In this document: positions 25,985-34,434 of the stretch, one piece after another | How the letters are laid out: each line of letters starts with the position of its first letter | How positions within the stretch are numbered: the first letter of the stretch is position 1 | NCBI RefSeq assembly: GCF_009755665.1 | Contig: NZ_CP046622.1 | Location: 992,001-1,056,000 of the forward strand | DNA: 64,000 nucleotides | From: Variovorax paradoxus | GTDB taxonomy: Bacteria > Pseudomonadota > Gammaproteobacteria > Burkholderiales > Burkholderiaceae_C | Direction of reading: 5' to 3' | Made by a program: the position numbers and the translations under genes | Notes under the pieces: generated by a model | Databases searched by the model: none | What the model saw: only the letters and a program-made list of their open reading frames with translations | What the model was told of the DNA's origin: nothing

Positions 25985-28015
25985 TCAGGGGAGGTCCTTG
26001 TTGGGCTCGGGTTCGGAGGCGTCGCGCGGGCCCACCCGACCCAGGCGCTCCTTCAGCGATTGCGGGCGCCCGCTGATCAGCGCGGCGTAGTTGGTGGTGT
26101 TGGCCAGCACCTTCTTCACGTAGTCGCGCGTTTCGTTGAAGGGCACGTTCTCGGCCCAGATCGCGGCTTCCATCACCGGGCCGTTGCGCCAGCTGCGCGG
26201 CCGGCCGGGGCCGGCGTTGTAGGCCGCGGCGGCCAGCGCCATGGAACCGTCGAAGTCGTCGAGCGCCAGCTTCAGGTAGTTGGTGCCGATGGTGATGTTG
26301 GTCTCGCGGTCGTTGATCTGCCCCGGCGTGAAGTCGTTCATGCCGATCTTGCGGGCGGTCCAGCGGGCCGTCGCGGGCATGACCTGCATGAGGCCCGAGG
26401 CACCCACGCCCGAGCGCGCGTCCATGATGAAGCGGCTTTCCTGGCGGATCAGCCCGTAGACGTAGGCCGGGTCGAGGCCGATGTCCTGGCTCTTGCGCAG
26501 TACCGTGTCGTGGAACGGCATGGGAAAGCGCTGCTCCGCGTCGATCACGCCCTTGGTGCGCTCGCTGGTGTTGATGCAGCGGTCCCACACTTCGCGCTGG
26601 CAGGCGAGGTCGGCCGCCGCCAGCAGCGCGCGGTCGTCCATGCCGCCCTTGTCGTGCAGGTTGGTGGCGTAGTTCCATTCGCGCGTGCCCTCGGAGCGCA
26701 GGCCGATGGCAATGGCATAGAGGGCGCGGCTGAGCGAAGGATTGCTGCGCGCGGCGTTCTTCTCTTCGGGCGTGAGGGGCGCCGGACGCGTGGGCGTCAC
26801 GGTGCGCTGGCCGAGCTCTTCGAGCGCCAGCATTTCGTAGAAGCCGCGTGTGCCGGCAATGCTCTGGTAGAGCTCGCGTGCCTGGGCGCGGCGCTCGTCG
26901 CCGCCGGCGGCGCTGAGCGCCCGCGCCTTCCAGTAGACCCAGGTGGGCTCCAGCTGGGCGGTCTCGCTCATGGCGTTGATGGCGGGCGCCACCTCTTTCC
27001 ACTGGCCGTTGCGCAGCGCGGCGCGCACTCGCCAGCCGAGCATGTCGTCGGACAGGTCGCCGTTCTTGGTGACGTTGGCGAAGTAGCTGCCGGCCATGGG
27101 CGAAAGCTTGCTTGCCGCCTGCCGGCCGATGGTGCCCCAGAGCCAGTTGCGCTCTTCGGCGGAAAGCATCGGGCCCCACTTGCTGTCGAGCTGCGTGGCG
27201 GCCTGTTCGGGGTCGGCCATGGCGATCTTGATGAGCGCCAGAACGACCAGCTCCTTGCGCGACTTGGCGGCCACGAAGGCGCGGCCCGCCAGGAACTTGG
27301 CCGCGCTGGCGTTGAGCTCTTCGAAAAGCGGCAGCGCGTCGGGTGCGGCAATGGTCACGGCGCCGCGCGCGGCCTGCGGGCGGTTGGACTCCATGGCCAG
27401 CCGGGCTTTCTTCCAGACGTCGTTGGTCGAGATCAGGCGGGCAGCGACCATGCGGTCGGCGGCGGTCAGGCAGCCGTCGTCAGCTTCTTTTTGAGCGAAC
27501 CAGTTGCGGCGCACCTCGTCGGCCTGGGCCTGCGTGGCGGTGCCGGAGCGGAGGGCCTCGACCAACACCGCATAGCAGCGCACCTGCGCGTCGTCGCCCA
27601 TGCGGAAGCCGGCTATGGCGGCGGAGAAACCGTCCCAGTCGCGGCGCTGGCCCAGCAGCAGCAGCCAGTCATTGCGCAGGCGGTCTTCCTGGTAGGTGCC
27701 GGGGTAGCGGGCGAAGAAATCCTGTACCTCGTTCGGCGTGGCTTCCTGCAGGCGGGCCTTGAGCTCCCAGTAGGCGGCCCAGGGTTCGAGCGCATGGCCG
27801 CGCGCCTGGGGCAGCAGGGCGGCAAGGCGGCCCTTGTCTCCGCGCTGGAAAGCCTGCTTCATCTGGAGGAGCACGTCGTCGTTGCTGTTGGCCTGCGCGG
27901 CCGCGGGCTGCTGCGAAAGCAGTGCGGCGGTTGCCAGAACGGCGGAAAAAACGAGTGCGGGCGCTGCGCGGCGCGGGCGGTGGCGCATGGATGCCAAAAT
28001 GCTTGGGAACTGCAT
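25985..28015 (-). CDS. slt: Soluble lytic murein transglycosylase (Slt70 type)
   Basis: Periplasmic peptidoglycan-cleaving enzyme of 676 aa. Signal peptide to about residue 41 (AAAQA), a long alpha-superhelical U/L region (about 45-500), then the SLT catalytic domain with E526 in IRQESRF and the downstream GASGLMQVMPATA and YNAGPGRPRSW motifs. An in-frame start at 27988 would also give a functional signal peptide. Only 9 bp separate its ATG from the divergent 5-formyl-THF cyclo-ligase start, so promoters must overlap the coding ends. Confidence 0.95.
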   Translation of the reverse strand: MQFPSILASMRHRPRRAAPALVFSAVLATAALLSQQPAAAQANSNDDVLLQMKQAFQRGDKGRLAALLPQARGHALEPWAAYWELKARLQEATPNEVQDFFARYPGTYQEDRLRNDWLLLLGQRRDWDGFSAAIAGFRMGDDAQVRCYAVLVEALRSGTATQAQADEVRRNWFAQKEADDGCLTAADRMVAARLISTNDVWKKARLAMESNRPQAARGAVTIAAPDALPLFEELNASAAKFLAGRAFVAAKSRKELVVLALIKIAMADPEQAATQLDSKWGPMLSAEERNWLWGTIGRQAASKLSPMAGSYFANVTKNGDLSDDMLGWRVRAALRNGQWKEVAPAINAMSETAQLEPTWVYWKARALSAAGGDERRAQARELYQSIAGTRGFYEMLALEELGQRTVTPTRPAPLTPEEKNAARSNPSLSRALYAIAIGLRSEGTREWNYATNLHDKGGMDDRALLAAADLACQREVWDRCINTSERTKGVIDAEQRFPMPFHDTVLRKSQDIGLDPAYVYGLIRQESRFIMDARSGVGASGLMQVMPATARWTARKIGMNDFTPGQINDRETNITIGTNYLKLALDDFDGSMALAAAAYNAGPGRPRSWRNGPVMEAAIWAENVPFNETRDYVKKVLANTTNYAALISGRPQSLKERLGRVGPRDASEPEPNKDLP

Positions 28016-28024
28016 CGGGGGATT

Positions 28025-28642
<618 letters not shown>

Positions 28643-28669
28643 GCCGCGCGGCGGCCGCTGCTCGCTGGC

Positions 28670-29674
28670 TCAGTCGATGTTGTCTACGGTGTCCGGGTCG
28701 GGCACCTCGCCGATGGTCTCGCGCGTGGTGATAGCCTGGGCCTGCAACCAATCCCAGAAGGCCCTGATTTCCGGCCGCAGCGCATTGCGCGGCCCCGCAA
28801 TGAGCCAGTAGCCCATCGGTGAATCCATGCGGTGCTGCGGCAGCACCTCCACCAGGTCGCCGTTGGCCAGGCTTTCCGCAATGAGCGAGCTGCGCGCGAG
28901 CGTCACGCCCTGGCCGGTGAGCGCGGCCTGCACCATCTGGTAGGCGTAGTTGAAGTAGAGCCAGCGCTTGGGCTGCGCCCTCTCGAGGCCGTTGACCTCG
29001 AACCAGCGCCGCCAGGTCAGCCATTCGAGGTGCGTGCGATGCGCGTCGCCGGCCTCGATGAGCGTAAAGCCTGCAATGTCGGCCGGCGTCTTGATGGGCG
29101 GGCTGCTCTTCAGCAGCCAGGGGCTCGCCACGGGAGTAAGAGTTTCGCCAAAGAGGCGCACCGCCGTGGCCGGCATGGCCTCGCGCGGGCCGTAGCGCAG
29201 GGCAATGTCCACGTCGGCCACTTCCAGGTCGACGGCCACATCGCTGGCGTCGATGCGGATGTCGATCTCGGGGTTGTCGCGCTGAAACGCCTCCAGCCGC
29301 GGAATGAGCCACATCGATGCGAAAGACGCAAAAGTGGTGAGCGACACGCTCTTGCGCCCCGCGCTCTGGCGAATCTGCCGCACGGCCGTATCGATGCGCG
29401 GCAGCGATTGCTGCACCGCCAGCAGCAGCTGCGCCCCGGCGCTGGTGAGCTCCACGGCCCGCGTATGGCGCAGGAACAGCGCCACGCCCACTTCTTCCTC
29501 CAGCGACTGGATCTGGCGGCTGACTGCCGACTGGGTGAGCGCCATTTCTTCCGCCGCGGCGCGAAAGTTCAGGTGCCGCGCCACGGCTTCGAAGGCGCGC
29601 AGGTGCCCGGCCGAGATGGGGCGGGAGCGCAGATGGGTTTGGGAGTGCTGCATGGACGGGGGCGTGGAGGGCAT
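28670..29674 (-). CDS. LysR-family regulator, GcvA-like
   Basis: A 334-aa transcriptional regulator. The winged-helix DNA-binding domain occupies about residues 20-80 (LRAFEAVARHLNFRAAAEEMALTQSAVSRQI), followed by a type-2 periplasmic-binding effector domain. The segment SFASMWLIPRLEAFQ and the IDIRIDAS region match the GcvA group. Start uncertain: MPSTPPSM at 29674 or MQHSQTH at 29653. Divergent from a DUF2917 gene (145-bp gap), which is its most likely target. Confidence 0.9.
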   Translation of the reverse strand: MPSTPPSMQHSQTHLRSRPISAGHLRAFEAVARHLNFRAAAEEMALTQSAVSRQIQSLEEEVGVALFLRHTRAVELTSAGAQLLLAVQQSLPRIDTAVRQIRQSAGRKSVSLTTFASFASMWLIPRLEAFQRDNPEIDIRIDASDVAVDLEVADVDIALRYGPREAMPATAVRLFGETLTPVASPWLLKSSPPIKTPADIAGFTLIEAGDAHRTHLEWLTWRRWFEVNGLERAQPKRWLYFNYAYQMVQAALTGQGVTLARSSLIAESLANGDLVEVLPQHRMDSPMGYWLIAGPRNALRPEIRAFWDWLQAQAITTRETIGEVPDPDTVDNID

Positions 29675-29819
29675 CCGGGGATTGATGCGGATTCGGAATC
29701 AGTAGGCTACTTCGTTTTCATTGGACTGCCAACAGGCCCCGAACGATCATTCATTCCCGAACTGCGCCATTGCCTCCATCCGTGTCATCGCAGTTCGGCA
29801 AAGCCCAAGGAGTTTCATC

Positions 29820-30140
29820 ATGTCCACCGCCGTCTGCACCAACGAATCGCTCGCTTCCCTGTCGTCTGCCCGTACCGCTTCCGCCGTTCCCCCGGCCGTG
29901 CGCCGCGGTGCCTGGCAAATTGCCCCCGGCGAGGCGATGAGCCTGAAGGCGCGGTCGGCCAGCGTGCTGCGCGTGAAGCAGGGTCGGGTGTGGATCACGC
30001 CGGACGCCACCTCGGCCACGGCCAGCGAAGACCTGGTGCTGGCCCCCGGCGAGTCGCTGAACGTGGCCGCCGGCCAGCGCATCGTCATGGAAGCGTGGGA
30101 TGGCTACGGTGCCACCTACTCGTGGGATCCTGCGGCCTAA
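29820..30140 (+). CDS. DUF2917 protein
   Basis: A 106-aa protein with AAGGAG upstream of the ATG. The core (APGEAMSLKARSASVLRVKQG, VWITPDATSATASEDLVLAPGE, NVAAGQRIVMEAW) is the DUF2917 pattern: a small beta-rich, cupin-like protein of unknown role. It is paired divergently with a GcvA-like LysR gene, as the related gene at 17913 is paired with MocR. A strong terminator follows at 30163-30184. Confidence 0.85.
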   Translation: MSTAVCTNESLASLSSARTASAVPPAVRRGAWQIAPGEAMSLKARSASVLRVKQGRVWITPDATSATASEDLVLAPGESLNVAAGQRIVMEAWDGYGATYSWDPAA

Positions 30141-30162
30141 ACGGGTCGACTCCCCACGGCGG

Positions 30163-30184
30163 AAAGGCGGCTTCGGCCGCCTTT
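30163..30184. terminator. Bidirectional intrinsic terminator
   Basis: GGCGGC pairs with GCCGCC around a TTCG tetraloop (30166-30181), flanked by AAA on the left and TTTTT on the right. It lies between the convergent DUF2917 and BLUF genes, ends 7 bp from the BLUF stop, and can terminate both. Confidence 0.85.
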
Positions 30185-30191
30185 TTCGTTT

Positions 30192-30596
30192 TCAGCCGTT
30201 GATGTCGAAGCTGGGGCGCAGCGCCAGGAAGTGATTCAGGGCGGCTTCGCCTTCCAGCGCGTGCACGCCGGCCATGAGGTGGGGCCCTTCGCTTTCGGCC
30301 AGGCCCAGGCCGAAGCCCGAGTAGCGGCGGGCGGCCAGGGCGCCCTGGTAGACCACCCGTACCTCGGTGTGCCGCCAATCCTGGTCGATGCGCTGCATCA
30401 GCGTCTTCACGGCTTCGGGCGGGCCTTCGAGATGCTGGCAGAAGCGCATGCCGTCAAAAACCAGGAGGCCGGTGATCTCGTGTTGCGCATTGCGTGCACG
30501 GGCCTGGGTCACGATGGCGCCGACTGTGGCGGGCGGCAGGTCTTGCTTGAGCACGCTGCAATAAAAAATCTCGAAAAGCGACGTTTCTTCTGTCAT
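30192..30596 (-). CDS. BLUF-domain blue-light sensor
   Basis: A 134-aa stand-alone BLUF (sensor of blue light using FAD) protein. The flavin-binding and switch residues are all present: Y12 in FYCS, N36 in RARNAQ and Q54 in FCQHLEG. Their spacing of 24 and 18 residues equals that of Y21, N45 and Q63 in AppA. No output domain is fused, so it should act through a partner protein. It is divergent from an FNR/CRP-type regulator (90-bp gap), the obvious candidate partner or co-regulated gene. Start at MTEETSLFEIF preferred over 30641. Confidence 0.9.
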   Translation of the reverse strand: MTEETSLFEIFYCSVLKQDLPPATVGAIVTQARARNAQHEITGLLVFDGMRFCQHLEGPPEAVKTLMQRIDQDWRHTEVRVVYQGALAARRYSGFGLGLAESEGPHLMAGVHALEGEAALNHFLALRPSFDING

Positions 30597-30675
30597 GCGA
30601 ACGGGTGCGGAAAACGTGCGAAGTTTATGAAGCCCCGGCACACGCCGAAATGTAAAAAGACACAGGTAAACAGCC

Positions 30676-30681
30676 TATAGT
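30676..30681 (+). promoter_or_regulatory. Possible -10 element for the FNR/CRP-type gene
   Basis: TATAGT ends 5 bp before the GTG start at 30687. If used, transcription would start at or next to the start codon and give a leaderless mRNA. No clear -35 hexamer is seen 17 bp upstream, so this is tentative. Confidence 0.35.
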
Positions 30682-30686
30682 GACGC

Positions 30687-31457
30687 GTGAGATTCGAGGA
30701 CCATTCACCCCCTGCCTTGCCGCCGCAGGGGGCCAATCCCTGCGACGACTGTGCGTTGCGCAAGCTCGAGGCTTTCTTGCCGGCATCTGCGGAAGAGCTC
30801 AAGACCATCGAGTCCTTTCGGGTCGGCGCCCGACGCGTTCCAGCCGGCGGTGCCATCGTCGAAGAGCACCGGCCGAGCGCTCAGCTGTTCACCCTCTATT
30901 CGGGTTGGGCGTTTCGCTACAAGACGCTGAGCGACGGCCGCCGCCAGATCCTGAGTTTTCTGCTGCCTGGCGATTTCATCGGCCTGCAAGATGAATTTGC
31001 CGACGGCCAGACGCACGGCGTGGAGGCCGTGACCGACACCACGCTTTGCGCCTTCTCGCGCGAGCGGCTCTGGGAACTGTTCCATGCCCAGCCCAAGCTG
31101 GGCTACGACATCACCTGGCTGGCCGCGCGCGAGGAAAAAATCGTGGACGACAACCTGGTGACCGCCGGCCGCCGCAATGCCAGCGAACGCGTGGCCATGC
31201 TGCTGATGCACCTCTACCGCCGGGCCGAGCGCGTGGGCATGGTGCGCGATGGCTGGGTCGAGTTTCCGTTCAACCAGCAGCACCTGGCCGATGCGCTCGG
31301 CCTCTCGCTGGTGCACACCAACAAGACGCTGCGCAAGCTGCAGGGGCTGGGGCTCTACAAGCTCGATGCGGGCTGGCTGCGCATCCTCGAGCCGCATGCG
31401 CTCGAAACGCTGGGCGACTATTTCGAACGCCCGATGCGGCCCACGCCCCTGATCTGA
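30687..31457 (+). CDS. Crp/Fnr-family transcriptional regulator
   Basis: A 256-aa regulator: N-terminal cysteine pair in NPCDDCALR (about residues 18-26), cyclic-nucleotide-binding-like beta barrel (about 50-150), dimer helix, and C-terminal winged helix (about 185-240, FPFNQQHLADALGLSLVHTNKTLRKLQ). Only two cysteines are at the N terminus rather than the set that holds the Fnr 4Fe-4S cluster, so oxygen sensing by a cluster is doubtful. GTG at 30687 is the only plausible start; a TATAGT lies immediately upstream. Divergent from the BLUF gene. Confidence 0.9.
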   Translation: MRFEDHSPPALPPQGANPCDDCALRKLEAFLPASAEELKTIESFRVGARRVPAGGAIVEEHRPSAQLFTLYSGWAFRYKTLSDGRRQILSFLLPGDFIGLQDEFADGQTHGVEAVTDTTLCAFSRERLWELFHAQPKLGYDITWLAAREEKIVDDNLVTAGRRNASERVAMLLMHLYRRAERVGMVRDGWVEFPFNQQHLADALGLSLVHTNKTLRKLQGLGLYKLDAGWLRILEPHALETLGDYFERPMRPTPLI

Positions 31458-31484
31458 CCGCGCGGCGCCTTGCGGCAGGGCAGT

Positions 31485-32354
31485 TCAGCGCGCGGCCACC
31501 AGTTGCCGAAGATCGTCCTGGTAGGCCTGCAGCCGCCGCACGGCCTGCTCGCGCTGGCTGGCGCTGGTGGCGTTGTGAAGGGCCGCCAGGTTGCGGCAGC
31601 CTTCCTGCAGCAATGCCTGCTGGTGATCGCGCCAGGGCCCGGGCGGCGGATCGGCAATGCGCATCACGTAGGCATGGATGGCCGCGCGCGCTTCGGCCGG
31701 CGGCGGCTTGGCCGCGTTGAAGCCGCGCAGCAGCCCCAGCGCCTCCTGCTGCCGCTGGCGGCGCTCGACGCCGGCCAACCGCGGATCGAACACCGACTGC
31801 GCCACTTGCTGCCGCACCAGCGCGCGCTGCTCGGGCGTCAGCCGGCCGTAGAAATCTTCGAGGCGATCGAGAAACTTTTCGTAGCGCTTTTCCTGCACTT
31901 CAGCGGGGCTGCGGTCGAGCCATTCCTTGCGGTACTCGGCGTTGTTCTTTGCGTATTTGCGCTCTAGCTGCTGCAGTTGCGCCTCGGTCAGGCTCAATGC
32001 CAGTTCGGTGCCGGCGGGTTCCGCACGCTCGGTCACTGCCAGCAGGCGTTCGCGGATCTGCTCCGCCATGCGGCAGGCCTGGGCCGCGGTCACGTCGCGC
32101 GGCGCCAGGGCTTGCGCCTCCTGCAGCACGCCGAGCACCCGGGGCAACTCGTTCTGCCGGTGCCAGCTCAGCAGTTGCGCGAGTTCGTCGCGCACCTTGG
32201 GCGTTTGCGAGCCGTCGAAATCAACGTACGCGTCGAGCCACCAGTAGCTCAGTTCGGGCAGGTTGTTGTAGGCCAGCTTGATCGTGCTGCACGCGCCCAG
32301 CGCGGCGGCCACGAGCAGCACGCCGATAATTCGCGCCAACTTGGCGCAACGCAT
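31485..32354 (-). CDS. DUF6279-type lipoprotein
   Basis: A 289-aa envelope lipoprotein with lipobox ALGAC (acylated Cys near residue 22). The mature N terminus STIKLAYNNLPELSYWWLDAYVDFD is the mark of DUF6279. The rest is helical and rich in Q, R, E and A. Function unknown. Start taken at 32354, which gives a compact signal peptide; ATG 32372 is in frame but would overlap the divergent glmU start by 2 bp. Confidence 0.78.
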   Translation of the reverse strand: MRCAKLARIIGVLLVAAALGACSTIKLAYNNLPELSYWWLDAYVDFDGSQTPKVRDELAQLLSWHRQNELPRVLGVLQEAQALAPRDVTAAQACRMAEQIRERLLAVTERAEPAGTELALSLTEAQLQQLERKYAKNNAEYRKEWLDRSPAEVQEKRYEKFLDRLEDFYGRLTPEQRALVRQQVAQSVFDPRLAGVERRQRQQEALGLLRGFNAAKPPPAEARAAIHAYVMRIADPPPGPWRDHQQALLQEGCRNLAALHNATSASQREQAVRRLQAYQDDLRQLVAAR

Positions 32355-32370
32355 TCGGGTAGAAAGAAGC

Positions 32371-33801
32371 ATGAATCAGATTCCGCAAGACAACCAGGGA
32401 CCGGTCGACGTCGTCATCATGGCGGCCGGCAAAGGCACGCGCATGAAGAGCAGGCTGCCCAAAGTGTTGCATCGTTTGGCCGGGCGTGCACTGCTCGCGC
32501 ATGTGACCAGCACCGCCGCGCGCATCGGCGCCCGACACGTGGTGGTGGTGACCGGCCACGGCGCGGCCGAAGTCGAGGCGGCGATGTCTTCCGGCAATGG
32601 GGTTGGCACCGCCCTGCAGTTTGCGCGGCAGGAGCCGCAGCTTGGCACGGGCCACGCGGTGCAGCAGGCGGTTCCGCTCCTGCCTGAAGACGGCACGGTG
32701 CTGGTGCTGTCGGGCGACGTGCCGCTGATCGGCGAGGAAACGCTGCGCGCGCTCATAGCCGCGAGCGCCGGCCAGCGGCTCGCGCTGCTGACCATCGAGT
32801 TCGAGGATCCGACGGGTTACGGGCGCATCGTCCGCACGGAAGGTCGGGAGGGGGAAGTCACGGCCATCGTCGAGCACAAGGACGCCACCGAGGCGCAACG
32901 CGAAATCCGCGAAATCTACAGCGGCATGATGGCCGTGCCCGCGGCCCTGCTCAAGGGCTGGCTGGCCCGGCTGGACAACCGCAACGCCCAGGGCGAGTAC
33001 TACCTCACCGACATCGTCAAGCTGGCCGCTGCCGACGGCGTGCCGGTGGTTGCGCATGTCACGACCGACGCGCTCCAGGTGGCCGGCATCAACAGCCCCG
33101 CGCAACTGGCGGGGCTCGAACGTGCCTGGCAGTTGCGGCAGGCCGAGGCACTCATGGCGCAGGGCGTGCGCCTCGCCGATCCGGCGCGCTTCGACCTGCG
33201 CGGCACGCTGGCCTGCGAAGCCGACGTCGAGATCGACGTTAATTGCGTGTTCGAAGGCTCGGTGTTCCTGGGCGAGGGCGTGCGCATTGGCGCCAACTGC
33301 GTGATTGCCAATGCGCGCATCGAGGCGGGCGCGGTGATCCACCCGTTCACCCACATCGAAGGCGAGAAGGCCGGCGTAACCGTCGGCGAAAGATCCCTCA
33401 TCGGCCCCTTCGCGCGGCTGCGGCCCGGCGCGCAGTTGGGTGCCGAAGTGCACATCGGCAACTTCGTCGAGGTCAAGAACTCGACCCTGGCCGAGGGTGC
33501 CAAGGCCAATCACCTGGCCTATCTTGGCGACGCGACGGTGGGCCAGCGCGTCAACTACGGCGCGGGCAGCATTACTGCCAATTACGACGGCGCCAACAAG
33601 CACCGCACCGTCATCGAGGACGACGTGCACGTGGGCAGCAACTGCGTGCTGGTGGCCCCGGTCACCATTGGCGCGGGCGGCACCATCGGGGGCGGCTCGA
33701 CGGTGAACAAATCGACCGAGCCGGGCGCGCTCACCGTTGCTCGGAGCAAGCCGGTGAGCTTTCCCAACTGGAAGCGCCCGCAGAAGAAACCCAAGGGCTG
33801 A
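32371..33801 (+). CDS. glmU: Bifunctional GlmU: glucosamine-1-phosphate acetyltransferase / UDP-GlcNAc pyrophosphorylase
   Basis: Makes UDP-N-acetylglucosamine for peptidoglycan and lipopolysaccharide. The 476-aa protein has the uridyltransferase domain first (VVIMAAGKGTRMKSRLPKVLH, residues about 13-33; GEYYLTDIVKLA) and then the left-handed beta-helix acetyltransferase domain with hexapeptide repeats (about 265-460; HLAYLGDATVGQRVNYGAGSI). Divergent from the DUF6279 gene and 0.6 kb upstream of glmS, which makes its precursor, with an Lrp-type regulator between. Confidence 0.97.
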   Translation: MNQIPQDNQGPVDVVIMAAGKGTRMKSRLPKVLHRLAGRALLAHVTSTAARIGARHVVVVTGHGAAEVEAAMSSGNGVGTALQFARQEPQLGTGHAVQQAVPLLPEDGTVLVLSGDVPLIGEETLRALIAASAGQRLALLTIEFEDPTGYGRIVRTEGREGEVTAIVEHKDATEAQREIREIYSGMMAVPAALLKGWLARLDNRNAQGEYYLTDIVKLAAADGVPVVAHVTTDALQVAGINSPAQLAGLERAWQLRQAEALMAQGVRLADPARFDLRGTLACEADVEIDVNCVFEGSVFLGEGVRIGANCVIANARIEAGAVIHPFTHIEGEKAGVTVGERSLIGPFARLRPGAQLGAEVHIGNFVEVKNSTLAEGAKANHLAYLGDATVGQRVNYGAGSITANYDGANKHRTVIEDDVHVGSNCVLVAPVTIGAGGTIGGGSTVNKSTEPGALTVARSKPVSFPNWKRPQKKPKG

Positions 33802-33813
33802 GAAGGCGGAGGG

Positions 33814-34296
33814 TCAGACCAGCGGCAGCCGGGGCTCGAACTTCGCGCGCTTCAGGCTGAAGAAGGCCTTGACGTTGCGCACGTTGGCGTCGGCGTTGAA
33901 GAGCCGCTGCGCGAGCGCGCCGTAGCCGGGCATGTCGCGGGCGGCCACCACCAGCACGAAGTCCGGACCCGGCGAAACGCGCCAGCATTGCTGCACGGCG
34001 TCGTCGGCGATCACGCGCGCCTCGAAGGCGTCGAGCGCCGCAGCGTCTTGCCTGTCGAGCGAAATTTCGACCACCGCCTGCAGGCCGTGGCCCAGCACCG
34101 CGGCCAGGCGGTCCGGCGAAAGCAATGCGACTTGCCGCTCGATGAGACCTTCTTGCCGCAGGCGCTGAACGCGGCGCAGGCAAGTCGGCGGCGAAATGCC
34201 GACGCGTTCGGCCAGCCTCTGGTTGGTTTGCGAGGCGTCGCGCTGCAGCGCATCGAGCAGGCGGAGATCTATTGCATCCACCGAGATTGATTCCAT
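33814..34296 (-). CDS. Lrp/AsnC-family transcriptional regulator
   Basis: A 160-aa regulator. N-terminal HTH (about residues 7-55: DLRLLDALQRDASQTNQRLAERVG, SPPTCLRRVQRL) and C-terminal RAM domain (about 70-150) for amino-acid binding and oligomerisation. Start set at MESISVDAIDL (34296), the family norm. Placed divergently from glmS and convergently with glmU (12-bp gap). It may regulate glmS, but this is only positional inference. Confidence 0.9.
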   Translation of the reverse strand: MESISVDAIDLRLLDALQRDASQTNQRLAERVGISPPTCLRRVQRLRQEGLIERQVALLSPDRLAAVLGHGLQAVVEISLDRQDAAALDAFEARVIADDAVQQCWRVSPGPDFVLVVAARDMPGYGALAQRLFNADANVRNVKAFFSLKRAKFEPRLPLV

Positions 34297-34434
34297 ATGT
34301 GTGTGGATTATGGAATAAAAATCCAAATCCGCTGAGGGATGAAATAAATCACCGAAATTCTCGTGATTTCGAAGGCATATTTTTCCACCCTATCTCTACC
34401 ATCAGGTCTCCTCTTCATTCAAAGGCAGCTCACC

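Noticed and set aside
25388..28024. A very long plus-strand open frame running into the cyclo-ligase gene
   Set aside because: It is antisense to slt and the MgtC-like gene, whose protein families are certain; only the part from 28025 is coding.
34297..34434. glmS ribozyme/riboswitch upstream of glmS
   Set aside because: The 138-bp leader is too short and shows none of the conserved core; this class is not expected in betaproteobacteria.
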